The notes under the pieces were generated by a model. The model did not search any database. It worked only from the letters and a program-made list of their open reading frames with translations, and was not told the DNA's origin. This document shows, one piece after another, positions 25,335 to 35,382 of a stretch of DNA of 64,000 nucleotides. The position numbers and the translations under genes are program-made. How positions within the stretch are numbered: position 1 is the stretch's first letter; every line of letters starts with the position of its first letter. The DNA is from Fidelibacterota bacterium (GTDB taxonomy: Bacteria > Fidelibacterota > Marinisomatia > SCGC-AAA003-L08 > TS1B11): positions 434,001-498,000 of the forward strand of contig SCKJ01000001.1 of the NCBI GenBank assembly GCA_004124875.1, read 5' to 3'.

Positions 25335-28300
25335 TTGATTCCCGCCACGCCTTATTGATAACTCTGGCGGTGTTTCTCACTTTAGGACACCTTTCTGCCC
25401 AAACCGTCACCGGCTTCGTGACCCTGACGGACGTTACCGGCACGGAGGCGCTCAACTTCCCGGAAGGAGACACGCTGTATGTTAAGCTAGTGGACAGCGA
25501 CCGCGACCTGGACAACCTGATCGCCGACCAGGTGTCGGTGAGCCTGAGCAGCGCCTTTGAGTCCACCACTGAGAGCCTGACCCTGACCGAGACGGACCTT
25601 TCCAGCGGCCTGTTCATGGGCTGGATGCTGTTTGACGCGGTGAGTGGCCTGGCAGTGACTGATGGGGTGCTGCAGGTGGAGCAGGGCAACCAGCTTACCG
25701 TCAGCTACACCGATCCGGCGGATGACTTCGGCAACCAGAGCATCTTGACAGACAACGCCTACTATAATGTTTCCCTGGCCAGCGGGATCATCGCGGTGAA
25801 CACCACCTGGACCAAGGCCACCTCGCCCTACCTGGTCACCGGTGATGTGACGGTGAACCCGAATATTACCTTGACCATCGAGCCGGGGGTGGAGGTGCGC
25901 TTCCAACCTGTCAGTGACGACCAGAGCGGAGGCCTCGATGCCAACCGTACGGAGCTGCGCATACGGGGGGGGACCTTGCGGGCTGAGGGCACAGTCACCG
26001 ACAGCATCATTTTTACTTCCAACGCTGAAGTTCCCGGTACCGGTGACTGGTACGGCATAGTCCAGGATAGCCTGAATAATGGCAGTATTAACGGCCATAT
26101 CATTATCACCTACAGCCGCTTCGAGTATCACTCTGTCGGCATCAAGGTTTACCAGTATGCTGATTATAGCGTTGTTGATACGATCAGGGTTGAGCATAGC
26201 CATTTCCGCCAGGGAGGGCGGGTGATCAGCAGTCAGAATGGTGGCCAACGCTACATCGTCTTTAACGATAACCTGGTGGATGACGGTGGCGGCATCTATT
26301 ATCCTGACCAGATTCGAGGGGCAGTGATCCAGCGGAACATTTTTAATAAGTCGAGCATTTACTTCAGTTCTCCAGACGGTGCGGTGCAGATCAGAGACAA
26401 CAGTTTTAACGGCATTGGTCCGAATAACTCTGAATGGGCTATTAATATAAGCTGGGGCAGGGGTGCAGAGATTACCGGGAATACCCTTACCAGTACACAG
26501 TATGGAATTAATGTTTATGGTGCGTATGGTGGATCTTATCTGATCGCCGACAACAGTTTGGACAGTGTCTATTATGCCCAGATACAGATCCAGCAAATTC
26601 CCAATATTACCATCCGCAACAACACCATTACGAATGGCCGCAATAATGATAACAGTTATGCCGGCATCTATATCTGGAACTGGGATATCTACTCGACCCA
26701 GGCGGTGATCCGGGGCAACACTATCACCGGTGGCAACTCCCCAGGTATGTATCTAAACCGGGTCTCGGGCATCATTGACAGCAACATCGTGCAGAACAAT
26801 ACCAGAGGTGGTATCTACCTGACAGGTGAGTTCGGCTATACCTCGATTGACTCCATTCTTTACAATACCATCACCGGCAATGGGGCACCCTATTACGGCA
26901 TCTACCTGAACGGCTACACCCGGCCGGTGCTGCAGTACAACAACCTCCACGATAATGCTTCCTACGATGTTTACGGCAATATAGCAGCTTCTACTCTGGA
27001 GACCATCGATGCCCGTTTCAACTGGTGGGGAACCACCACCACCACAGCCTTCAATGCCGGCGGCAACCCCAAGAACATTGCCAAGATCTACGACCTGTAT
27101 GATGATGCCACTCTCGGGTTTGTTAACTATGGGCAGTGGCTATCAATGGAAGTCAACATCACCGATATTCTGCCGCCTGAAACTATTGCTGATCTGTCAG
27201 CCTCCAACCCGACGTCTAATACCATCGACCTGACATGGACCTCGCCCGCCGATGATGGGGCCAGTGGCAATGCCTCTAACTATGAGCTGCGCTTTAGCAG
27301 TTCAACCATCGATGATGCCAACTGGGGCAGCGCTACGCAAGTAACCACTGGGGTGCCGACCCCAGCCACGGCAGGCGCCACGGAGCAGATGACGGTGACC
27401 GGCCTTAGCCCCAGCACGGCCTATTATATTGCCATCAAGAGCAGTGATGGCGCCGGTAATGTATCGGCCCTTTCCAACGTCACCAACAGCACGACTGCGC
27501 CACCGGACCTGACCGCCCCCAGCGCCATAACCGACCTGGCTCTATCACAGGCCACATCGCGAACGATAACGCTGCAATGGAGTGCGCCCGGTGATGACGA
27601 TGCCGTCGGCACCGCTGCAAGTTATGATGTGCGGCTATCATTGTCGGCCATTGATGACAATAATTTTGCTGCGGCTACGGCTATTACCGAAAATGTGCCG
27701 GCGCCATCGGTATCAGGCAGCAGTGAGCAACTGCTCATCACCGGGCTGGAACCCTATACCACCTACTATTTTGCCATAAAGACCAGCGATGAGGCTGACA
27801 ATGTATCGGCTATTTCCAATATCGCTACCGGTAGTACCGCCGAGGCGCCGTCCTTTTCGCCTGACCTGGTATGGGGCAAGTTCCATCAGGACCGGCAAAA
27901 CAGCGGTCGCTCGCCGGTTAATGGCGCGGCGCAAGATACGATACTGTGGAAATTCGCCACAGGCGGCGTGATCAACTCTTCCCCCACCCTTGATGCAGAA
28001 GGCGCCATTTACTTCGGCTCAGAGGACGGGAACCTCTATGCCCTGAATCCTGATACCACGCTGAAGTGGTCTTATGATGTCGGTGGAGGCATATCCGCAG
28101 CGCCGCTGCTTGCAACCTTGAACTTCCTTTATGTGGGCTCGAAGAATGGGCGATTCTATGCCTTTAATCGAGCCACAGGCGACACCATCTGGAGCTATAA
28201 TGCCGGTGATCAGATCATTTCATCTGCCACCATTGATCAAGGTGGCCGGGTCTATTTCGGCTCTATTAACGGCACACTTTACTGCCTTGACAGTGAAACC

Positions 28301-31300
28301 GGGGCGCCGTTTTGGACCAGGAGCATTGGAACCCGTATTTATGCCTCACCTGCGCTATCAATCGATGACTCGACTGTATATGTGGGCGGGTACGATGGGA
28401 AAATTTATGCAGTCAGCGTCGATACCGGTGGTGTACGGTGGTCTTACTCGACCGGGAGCCAGATATATGGCTCAGCCGCCGTTGATTCTTCAGGAGTTGT
28501 GTATGTGGGAGCGGCCAACGGCAATCTGTATGCCATCAATGGCGATGGGACGCTGAAATGGCAGTATGCCACAGGTGGCGCCATCTTCTATTCCTCACCC
28601 GCATTTGGAACAGGCGGTCAAATCTATATTGGCTCTGATGACAAGAGTTTACACGCCATAAAGCGCAGCGATGGAACCAGCCTATGGACTTATGCCACAG
28701 GAGGGGTTGTTAGAAACGCGCCCGCTGTAACCGCTGAGGGCAACATATACTTCTCCTCCGCTGACAGTAGCGTCTATGGACTTTCAACTTCTGGTAGCCT
28801 TGTATGGTCACGGAAAATCGGCGGCGCGGTCCAGTTATCATCCGTTGGGGTTGGCCCCATTGGGAACCTTTATGTGGGCGCCTATGACAACTATATGTAC
28901 AAGGTGGGCACAACAGATACGATTCCTCCTGCCGTTCCCCAGAACTTTGCCGCCCAAGGTGGAGATTTAGAAGTCACGCTAACCTGGTCATCTGCCCAAG
29001 AGTTCGATCTGTCGAAGTACATCCTGTATAGGAGCACTTCGGACGGATTCACGCCCCAGAGCAGTGATTCACTCGCACTGCCTGGAAAAAGCGACACGAC
29101 ATTTTGGGATACGACAGTCGTCAATGATGTCAGCTACTACTACCGCCTGGTCGCCCTGGACATTGCCGGGAATAGAAGTGCAGCCACGCCCCAAGTTGGA
29201 GCTACACCCACTGATTTGCCGCCGAGAATTCCGATCGACTTCGTCGCCAACAACGGAGATGGAGTTGTTGGACTGGGATGGTCGGCAAATACTGATCGGG
29301 ACTTGGCAGGATATGTTCTGTACCGCAGCGATCAAGCAGGATTCGTACCTGGCGCGAGCGATTCATTGACCTTTATTGCCAAGCCTGCAACGACTTACCA
29401 AGATAGTACGGTAATAAATGGGCTCACTTTTTACTATCGATTAAAAGCCGTCGACTTAACCGGATTTAGAAGCCTCGCAAGCGCCGAGGTTACAGGTGAA
29501 CCGAGAGATTTTACTCCGCCAGAGCCTCCCCAGAATGTAGCCGTAGCCGATGGTGATAAACAGGTTACTTTAAGCTGGACAGCCAACACCGAGCCCGATA
29601 TCGAGGGATACATCATTTACCGCAGTGAGGTTATCAATTTCACTGCCACAGATAACGATTCGCTAGGCATCACGCTCCATCCCCAAACCAGTTTTATCGA
29701 TACGGGATTGGTGAATGATCAGACTTACTACTATCGCATTGTGGCTGTCGATAGTTTGTGGAATAAAAGCGCGGTGAGCGATCAGCTGACAGGCCGGCCG
29801 ACTGATCAAACACCTCCTGCAGCGATTACCGATTTAACGATTACCAGCCAGACGTCAAGATCGATTTCTATCAGTTGGACAGCGCCAGGAGATGATGGGT
29901 CGACTGGAAGGGCCACAGAATATGATCTGCGTTATTCGTCAGCGACCATTGACGATCAAAATTTCGATAGTGCAACACGCGTCACAGCCGATGTCCCTGC
30001 GCCAGATACAGCTGGGATCTCCCAACTCTATACGGTGACCAGCTTGGACGCCAATACAACCTACTACCTGACGATCAAAACGGTTGATGATAAAGGCAAT
30101 GCCTCATCGATCTCAAATGTCGTAAGCAGTCTAACAGATGCCTTACCTGTGCTGTCGGATCGATCACCTTGGGGTAAGTTCCATCACGACCTGCAAAACA
30201 GCGGTTACACATCGATTCCGGGAACAGTGACCGACTCGGTCATCTGGGAGTATCCCACATTGAGCGTGGTTAATTCCTCACCCACAATCGACTGGGAGGG
30301 AGTCGTTTACTTTGGCTCAGAGGATGGATACGTTTATGCTCTTGATCCTACGGGGACCCTTAAGTGGAGCTATCAAACTGGCGGGGGAGTCTCGGCATCT
30401 CCCTTAGTCGCCACGCTGAACCGGCTCTATGTCGGCTCGAAAAGTGGCATATTTTACGGGTTTAACAGAGAAACTGGCGACACAGTGTGGACCTACCAGG
30501 TGGGCGATCAGATTATCTCATCAGCCACTGTGGACCATACCGGAAAGCTCTTTTTCGGTTCAATCAATGGAGTGTTGTACTCTCTTGATGCCGAGACAGG
30601 TGAATTGATCTGGCAGACATCATTGGGAAACAGGATATACGGGTCGCCGGCTCTCTCACATGATGACTCGACCCTCTATATCGGTGGATATGATGGGCTA
30701 ATCTATGCTGTTGGTACAAAAACGGGAACAGTGAAGTGGTCAAGATCTACGGGCAGTCCTATTTATGGGGCGGCGGCAGTGGATCCAGATGGCAATATCC
30801 TGATTGGCTCATCAAATGGAATTTTGTATGCATTAAGCCCAGTGGATACTCTCCTGTGGCAATATTCCGCGGGTGCTGCAATATTCTACTCATCCCCAAC
30901 AATAGGCTTGCACTCAACAGTCTATGTGGGGTCCGATGATAACAAATTGCATGCGGTAAACCTGAAAAATGGCGTCGGTAAATGGACCTATGCAGCCGCA
31001 GGGGACGTTCGCTCATCACCATTAGTAGCAGGCAATGGTCTTGTTTACTTTGCCTCGGGTGATAGCAATCTATATGCTGTCGATACAAGTGGCGCACTTT
31101 TCTTTAAGAGAAAATTAGGCGGAGCAGTTCAACTGTCTTCACCCGGCATTGATTTTGATGGAAATGTGTACATTGGGTCTTACGACAATATTATGCAGAA
31201 GATAGGATCGCCATTTGGAAGTCAGCTTGCAGTGCGGATATCATCAAATGGCATTGGCGAGGTCTCAGGGGACATCCCCATCGATTTCGTCATATCAAAC

Positions 31301-33460
31301 ACAGATCCAACACCAGTGGGGCTCCTTGCACAGTATTCGCTTGTTGAGGGCTCGTGGAACATAGCGACTGTTTCGGGAGATACTTCCCAAATTGCCTTCG
31401 CTAATTATGCCGGCCAGTTGATCTGGAGCACCGTTACAGATTTGCCCGGAGTTGACCAATCAGATATTCAGTTCAGACTCAGCCCTTACACCGATACCAC
31501 CGGTGTAGCTGACACCCTTGTATTCCAAATAGACAATAACCTGCCTCCTGGCATCATTCTGGATGAACTGGTGGGCGAACAATCTGGGGATATCACAATA
31601 CCATACCAGCTAGTAGACGCGGAGGGAGATTCTCTCGACATTCTTTCAGAATACTACAACAGTACCCTGCAGAGCTGGGTAAAGGCTGCGACAACTGGGA
31701 TCACTCAAGGTATCACCCAATATGGTGGCGCAATCCTCTGGAACAGTTTGAACGATTTGCCTAACGGCCTGGGGTTCTACGATTTTCGAATCTCGCCTAA
31801 GGATAATGACCCAGGAAGGGCCGATACTGTCACGATTTTAATTGACAACATTGGAGCGCCCGTACTAAGTCTCTCAGGGACTCCCGTTGAAGAAGTTTCG
31901 GGCGATATCACGTTTGGGTTTTCTGTCAATGATGATGAAGGAGATCCGATCTTCCTGATGGCAAGCTATTCCCTTAATTCCGGATCGACCTGGGTTAGCG
32001 CCACGGTTTCAGGCGATACCGCTCTGGCAGGTTCGACTCAGTACGCTGGTGGGGTAATTTGGCATTCGAATATTGATGCGCCGGGTTGGGACTTATTTAG
32101 TGCCCGGTTCAGTCTTGTACCCTCCGATTCTCGTGAAGGGTTGGGCGATCAAACCAGTGATTTTCACTTGGATAATAATGAGCCACCAAGTATATCAATT
32201 CAACTTCCCAGCGATACAATTTCTGCCTATGCCGACATCAGCTACAGCATCAGCGATGCAGAAAATGACACGATTTCCGTTCTTGCAGAGTATTCACTTG
32301 ATGGCAAAACTTGGGGTGTATCGACACTAACAGGAGATCGTACCAATGTATCTCAGTCCGGTTATTCTGACGTGACAACTTGGGATCTCATCACCGATAT
32401 CGGTTTTCATCGTCGCACTGGAGTCCAGCTCCGTTTTTCGCCTGCTGACAAGGATGTGGGTATTTCATCGAGTATCGAGAATGTTTCGATTTTGAATTAC
32501 GCCGGAGATTACAATGGCGATTTAATAATTGGCGTTGATGATTTGGTACATTTCGCAGCCGCGTGGAATGCAGATCCACAATACCTGACGTATGAGCTAG
32601 GTCCTGCAACGGGAGCCGTTCCGGATCTTATACCTGTAGTTGATGGCATCATGAATATTGAGGATCTTGCTGTCTTCGCGCAAATGTGGAATTGGAGTTT
32701 TGCCAATACCGGCTTCGCAAAATCGTTCCCAACCTTGGCAAAGACGATTACTTCGGAATCCTCTTTAAGGTTGATTCAGAAAATACCGGATGATATCTGG
32801 AGTTGGGACGGCAGGATTTTCATCAGGCTTGAAGGAGATTTATCGTCTAGTCTGATGATGGTTGAGGGGCTTCTCTCCGTGGATGGTTCGCAGATGCGAC
32901 TCGCACGCTTTTCAAATGGCGGGGCGATGGCTGAACACTGGTCATCAGTACCTCTGTTTATGCAGACCTCGGAAGATAGTAGCCAATATATCTTTGCCTT
33001 AGCCGGCCTTGGAGTACGAGAGTATGAAGCTGGGGGAGAAGACCTCCCGATTATGGTCTTCGAAGTTGATCTGACTGATCCAGGTACCCAAAATCTATCT
33101 ATGGACTACACGCTTTGGAACCGCAAAGGCGAGCCGGTCGAGTCTGGAACGATTAATCTTGAGGTTGAGAATCTCCTGCCGACTAAATATGCTTTGCACC
33201 AAAACTACCCGAATCCCTTCAATCCTACCACGACCATTAGGTACCAGCTACCGCGAGCCTCCAGAGTCCAACTGCGGGTATATAATTTGCTGGGGCAGGA
33301 GATTATTCGGCTGGTGGATAAAGATCTGGGACCGGGGTACCATCAGGTTATTTGGGACGGCAGGGACCGCTCTGGGCGAGCAGCATCCTCTGGTATCTAC
33401 ATAGTCAGATTGACTACGCAAGGATACGCCAAATCGATAAAATTGGTGCTGCTGAAGTAG
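25331..33460 (+). CDS. Giant T9SS protein: beta-helix, FN3, two PQQ propellers, dockerin-like
   Basis: 2,709 residues. Order: signal peptide (1-24); an Ig-like N-domain; a right-handed parallel beta-helix (about 155-610, IEPGVEVRFQP then Asn/Gly-rich rungs); two FN3 domains (614-835); a PQQ-type propeller (about 844-1195, starting WGKFHQDRQNSG with repeated YVGSxxGxLYA blades); four FN3 domains (1197-1600); a second propeller (1610-1960, WGKFHHDLQNSG); four SGDI-type Ig repeats (1964-2390); a dockerin-like pair of calcium loops (DYNGDLIIGVDDL and PVVDGIMNIEDL, 2391-2457); a beta domain; and a T9SS sorting tail (HQNYPNPFNPTTTIRY to the end). The two propellers are internal duplications. GTG start overlapping the cohesin gene. 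Probably a large cell-surface scaffold. Confidence 0.85.
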   Translation: MIDSRHALLITLAVFLTLGHLSAQTVTGFVTLTDVTGTEALNFPEGDTLYVKLVDSDRDLDNLIADQVSVSLSSAFESTTESLTLTETDLSSGLFMGWMLFDAVSGLAVTDGVLQVEQGNQLTVSYTDPADDFGNQSILTDNAYYNVSLASGIIAVNTTWTKATSPYLVTGDVTVNPNITLTIEPGVEVRFQPVSDDQSGGLDANRTELRIRGGTLRAEGTVTDSIIFTSNAEVPGTGDWYGIVQDSLNNGSINGHIIITYSRFEYHSVGIKVYQYADYSVVDTIRVEHSHFRQGGRVISSQNGGQRYIVFNDNLVDDGGGIYYPDQIRGAVIQRNIFNKSSIYFSSPDGAVQIRDNSFNGIGPNNSEWAINISWGRGAEITGNTLTSTQYGINVYGAYGGSYLIADNSLDSVYYAQIQIQQIPNITIRNNTITNGRNNDNSYAGIYIWNWDIYSTQAVIRGNTITGGNSPGMYLNRVSGIIDSNIVQNNTRGGIYLTGEFGYTSIDSILYNTITGNGAPYYGIYLNGYTRPVLQYNNLHDNASYDVYGNIAASTLETIDARFNWWGTTTTTAFNAGGNPKNIAKIYDLYDDATLGFVNYGQWLSMEVNITDILPPETIADLSASNPTSNTIDLTWTSPADDGASGNASNYELRFSSSTIDDANWGSATQVTTGVPTPATAGATEQMTVTGLSPSTAYYIAIKSSDGAGNVSALSNVTNSTTAPPDLTAPSAITDLALSQATSRTITLQWSAPGDDDAVGTAASYDVRLSLSAIDDNNFAAATAITENVPAPSVSGSSEQLLITGLEPYTTYYFAIKTSDEADNVSAISNIATGSTAEAPSFSPDLVWGKFHQDRQNSGRSPVNGAAQDTILWKFATGGVINSSPTLDAEGAIYFGSEDGNLYALNPDTTLKWSYDVGGGISAAPLLATLNFLYVGSKNGRFYAFNRATGDTIWSYNAGDQIISSATIDQGGRVYFGSINGTLYCLDSETGAPFWTRSIGTRIYASPALSIDDSTVYVGGYDGKIYAVSVDTGGVRWSYSTGSQIYGSAAVDSSGVVYVGAANGNLYAINGDGTLKWQYATGGAIFYSSPAFGTGGQIYIGSDDKSLHAIKRSDGTSLWTYATGGVVRNAPAVTAEGNIYFSSADSSVYGLSTSGSLVWSRKIGGAVQLSSVGVGPIGNLYVGAYDNYMYKVGTTDTIPPAVPQNFAAQGGDLEVTLTWSSAQEFDLSKYILYRSTSDGFTPQSSDSLALPGKSDTTFWDTTVVNDVSYYYRLVALDIAGNRSAATPQVGATPTDLPPRIPIDFVANNGDGVVGLGWSANTDRDLAGYVLYRSDQAGFVPGASDSLTFIAKPATTYQDSTVINGLTFYYRLKAVDLTGFRSLASAEVTGEPRDFTPPEPPQNVAVADGDKQVTLSWTANTEPDIEGYIIYRSEVINFTATDNDSLGITLHPQTSFIDTGLVNDQTYYYRIVAVDSLWNKSAVSDQLTGRPTDQTPPAAITDLTITSQTSRSISISWTAPGDDGSTGRATEYDLRYSSATIDDQNFDSATRVTADVPAPDTAGISQLYTVTSLDANTTYYLTIKTVDDKGNASSISNVVSSLTDALPVLSDRSPWGKFHHDLQNSGYTSIPGTVTDSVIWEYPTLSVVNSSPTIDWEGVVYFGSEDGYVYALDPTGTLKWSYQTGGGVSASPLVATLNRLYVGSKSGIFYGFNRETGDTVWTYQVGDQIISSATVDHTGKLFFGSINGVLYSLDAETGELIWQTSLGNRIYGSPALSHDDSTLYIGGYDGLIYAVGTKTGTVKWSRSTGSPIYGAAAVDPDGNILIGSSNGILYALSPVDTLLWQYSAGAAIFYSSPTIGLHSTVYVGSDDNKLHAVNLKNGVGKWTYAAAGDVRSSPLVAGNGLVYFASGDSNLYAVDTSGALFFKRKLGGAVQLSSPGIDFDGNVYIGSYDNIMQKIGSPFGSQLAVRISSNGIGEVSGDIPIDFVISNTDPTPVGLLAQYSLVEGSWNIATVSGDTSQIAFANYAGQLIWSTVTDLPGVDQSDIQFRLSPYTDTTGVADTLVFQIDNNLPPGIILDELVGEQSGDITIPYQLVDAEGDSLDILSEYYNSTLQSWVKAATTGITQGITQYGGAILWNSLNDLPNGLGFYDFRISPKDNDPGRADTVTILIDNIGAPVLSLSGTPVEEVSGDITFGFSVNDDEGDPIFLMASYSLNSGSTWVSATVSGDTALAGSTQYAGGVIWHSNIDAPGWDLFSARFSLVPSDSREGLGDQTSDFHLDNNEPPSISIQLPSDTISAYADISYSISDAENDTISVLAEYSLDGKTWGVSTLTGDRTNVSQSGYSDVTTWDLITDIGFHRRTGVQLRFSPADKDVGISSSIENVSILNYAGDYNGDLIIGVDDLVHFAAAWNADPQYLTYELGPATGAVPDLIPVVDGIMNIEDLAVFAQMWNWSFANTGFAKSFPTLAKTITSESSLRLIQKIPDDIWSWDGRIFIRLEGDLSSSLMMVEGLLSVDGSQMRLARFSNGGAMAEHWSSVPLFMQTSEDSSQYIFALAGLGVREYEAGGEDLPIMVFEVDLTDPGTQNLSMDYTLWNRKGEPVESGTINLEVENLLPTKYALHQNYPNPFNPTTTIRYQLPRASRVQLRVYNLLGQEIIRLVDKDLGPGYHQVIWDGRDRSGRAASSGIYIVRLTTQGYAKSIKLVLLK

Positions 33461-33506
33461 TTTTCTCCCTCTCCCGTTGCCCTTATATTCCAGAATAATC
33501 CTGTTG

Positions 33507-33525
33507 AAATTCGTATATGTAATAT
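33507..33525 (+). repeat. Direct repeat copy 1 (AAATTCGTATATGTAATAT)
   Basis: It matches 34,005-34,023 at 18 of 19 positions. It is followed directly by a strong hairpin. Confidence 0.6.
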
Positions 33526-33526
33526 A

Positions 33527-33553
33527 GATGCGGGGACTCCAACTCCTCGCATC
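33527..33553 (+). terminator. Hairpin after the giant gene
   Basis: Stem GATGCGGGGA with TCCTCGCATC (33,527-33,536 with 33,544-33,553, one G-T pair) and a seven-base loop, 66 bases after the giant gene. There is no T tract, so it may end transcription only weakly or stabilise the mRNA 3' end. Confidence 0.45.
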
Positions 33554-34004
33554 GCCCCAATTTCGATTCCCAACAAACCTCAGTTAGATGGGTGAAATCG
33601 CTGCAGATATTTGGGATCATCCAGTTTTTGGCCGTCATAGGGTGAAATATCTATCCCCGTTCCATGAATAAGCGCGTATTCATAACGTGACGACGTACCT
33701 CATTTTGAGGCAAAAGAGGCGTGAATTATCAACCGTCTGCTATTTTTCCCGAGAGAAGATCGATTTTAAGGGGTATAATCATAGCCAGAGCTAATCATAC
33801 GGTTGGCGGAGAAATCAGGCCAGGCCGCCAATTGTGTGTTTTGAAACCATATTTTCACAGTTTTCATCCACAATTAGAACTGTTGAGAACATTGACATTG
33901 AGATTTGGCAAACACTAAATCGAGTCAAGCAATCCATCCAAATCTCTGCAGACATCTGTAAACCATCCAATCCTCACACTCAAATTCGGAAAAATTGCCT
34001 CTTA

Positions 34005-34023
34005 AAATTCGTATATGTAGTAT
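34005..34023 (+). repeat. Direct repeat copy 2 (AAATTCGTATATGTAGTAT)
   Basis: Second copy, about 190 bases before the resolvase start. It too is followed by an imperfect inverted repeat (GAAGC...GCTTC). Confidence 0.6.
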
Positions 34024-34216
34024 GAAGCGGAGAAATTTTAGTCCCTCGTGGAGCTGAATTTCCTGCTTCGATTAAACCTTCATTTGATCGGCCACGGCTT
34101 CCATGTTCAATAACCTGTCAAATCTGGCTGAATAACGCCTAAAAACTCATCTAATAATCAAAGTCCAGCAAATGCGGTTCACATCCGTTTGTTGGACAGA
34201 TACGAAAGGAATGCCT

Positions 34217-34795
34217 ATGCTGATCGGTTACGCGCGAGTCAGTACGGCTGACCAAACTATCGATTTGCAGATTGATGCGCTTGAGGACGCCGGGTGTTCG
34301 AAGATATTCACGGACATAATCAGCGGTTCTAAAATTGCGCGCCCCGGACTTGACGATGCCCTGGCATATCTACGTGAGGGCGATACGCTCGTCGTTTGGA
34401 AACTCGATCGATTGGGCAGATCATTGAAGCATCTAATCGAAATCATCACACACCTAAATGAAGAGGGAAAAGAGTTCAAGTCGTTGCAGGAAAGCCTCGA
34501 TACGGCAACGCCAACCGGGAAGTTGATTTTTCATGTCCTGGGCGCGTTGGCCGAATTTGAGAGATCCTTGATTCGGGAGAGAACCAAAGCGGGACTGGCG
34601 GCCGCGAGAGCTCGGGGCAGGATTGGAGGGCGCCCTCGCGTTTTGAACAAGCGGAATGTGGCCCTGGTTAAATCGATGCTGGCAGACCCCTCCGGCACTG
34701 TTAAAGAGGTTGCAGAGACACTCGGTGTTTCGCGAGCGACGATTTACAACTATTTGAAACAAGAAAACAAGCCAACACCAAAGGAGTTAACATGA
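34217..34795 (+). CDS. Serine recombinase of the resolvase/invertase family
   Basis: A 192-residue enzyme of the small serine recombinase class (Tn3 resolvase/Hin type). The N-terminus MLIGYARVSTADQ carries the catalytic serine in ARVST (near residue 9). LVVWKLDRLGRS holds the conserved Arg residues, and EFERSLIRERTKAGLAAARARG is the long E-helix. A C-terminal helix-turn-helix of Hin type follows (VKEVAETLGVSRATIYNYLK). All key residues appear present. The start at 34,217 has AAAGGA six bases upstream; ATG 34,211 is too close to that box. It may resolve element multimers or invert DNA. The next small gene overlaps its stop (ATGA), so the two are coupled. Confidence 0.93.
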   Translation: MLIGYARVSTADQTIDLQIDALEDAGCSKIFTDIISGSKIARPGLDDALAYLREGDTLVVWKLDRLGRSLKHLIEIITHLNEEGKEFKSLQESLDTATPTGKLIFHVLGALAEFERSLIRERTKAGLAAARARGRIGGRPRVLNKRNVALVKSMLADPSGTVKEVAETLGVSRATIYNYLKQENKPTPKELT

Positions 34796-34929
34796 CCCAA
34801 TCTCAAATCATCAAAGCGGCCAGTAGAGGCCAGATGGTGCTCAGTATCGCTCTGCTCATCCTCCAAATCGCAAGCCTGCTCAAAGGCCGCGGGGCAGGGA
34901 GCCATGCCGGAACCCCGGCTGCCTCGTAA
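34792..34929 (+). CDS. Small predicted membrane protein (45 residues)
   Basis: A 45-codon gene whose ATG overlaps the resolvase stop (ATGA), with AAGGAG six bases upstream. The protein has one hydrophobic helix, MVLSIALLILQIASLL, between a polar N-terminus and a Gly/Ala-rich tail, so a single membrane span. It overlaps the next gene by 26 bases. No family is recognised. Its strong ribosome-binding site and coupling support translation. Confidence 0.6.
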   Translation: MTQSQIIKAASRGQMVLSIALLILQIASLLKGRGAGSHAGTPAAS

Positions 34930-35134
34930 AGGTAAGGACCAGGTGGTGGACGTTCAGATTCGCCACCTGGTTTTAGGTCTTCTGGCTGTGGGGGCCATCC
35001 TGGCCCTGATCTCGGTAGGCGGCAAGATCGTGGTCGAACGGGGCCGCATCCGCAGGCAGCAGGACTTGCTCGATGGCGCCCAGGCGCTGCTCGCAATGAT
35101 TCAACAGCTAAAAGAGAGAGGGAAATCAACGTGA
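34904..35134 (+). CDS. Small membrane protein with coiled-coil tail
   Basis: 76 residues: a basic N-terminus, one transmembrane helix (HLVLGLLAVGAILALISVGG), then a charged helical tail (VERGRIRRQQDLLDGAQALL). GGGAG precedes the ATG at a good distance. The topology is that of small phage accessory proteins such as spanin or holin partners, but no family is recognised. It overlaps both neighbours (26 bases upstream, GTGA downstream), as part of a tightly coupled run from the resolvase to the zinc-ribbon genes. Confidence 0.62.
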   Translation: MPEPRLPRKGKDQVVDVQIRHLVLGLLAVGAILALISVGGKIVVERGRIRRQQDLLDGAQALLAMIQQLKERGKST

Positions 35135-35382
35135 GCGGTAAAATCAGATTCACCATCACCAATGAGAGTCTGGGGCAGATGGTCGATATCGTTGCCGGGG
35201 GCGCATTGCTGGCGAGCAACGCCTTCCTGGTCTTTTCGGGCCTGAAAGAGCAGGCGGATAACAGGCGCAGGCAGCAGACGGCATCGAGGTTGCAGGGCTT
35301 TGCGGAGCTGGCAGCCGGCCTGGCCGCTTTGGCCCGGGTGATCGGGCAGAGCCTGGAACGCCATAATGGTTCGGGCAGCTAA
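35131..35382 (+). CDS. Small unknown protein, possible membrane-associated
   Basis: 83 residues from GTG 35,131, which overlaps the preceding stop (GTGA). A hydrophobic stretch IVAGGALLASNAFLVFSGL is followed by a basic QADNRRRQQ segment and an Ala/Leu-rich helix. It may insert in the membrane like its two upstream neighbours. It overlaps the following zinc-ribbon gene by 17 bases. No family is recognised. Confidence 0.55.
   Translation: MSGKIRFTITNESLGQMVDIVAGGALLASNAFLVFSGLKEQADNRRRQQTASRLQGFAELAAGLAALARVIGQSLERHNGSGS

Larger units (their letters stand above)
33461..34216. other. Long intergenic region with repeats before the resolvase gene
   Basis: About 750 bases without a convincing gene. 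It holds a ten-base-pair hairpin at 33,527-33,553, two near-identical copies of AAATTCGTATATGTARTAT at 33,507-33,525 and 34,005-34,023, and short GGGTGAAAT repeats (near 33,590 and 33,640). Its position beside a serine resolvase makes it a candidate for recombination (res) sites. Confidence 0.5.
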
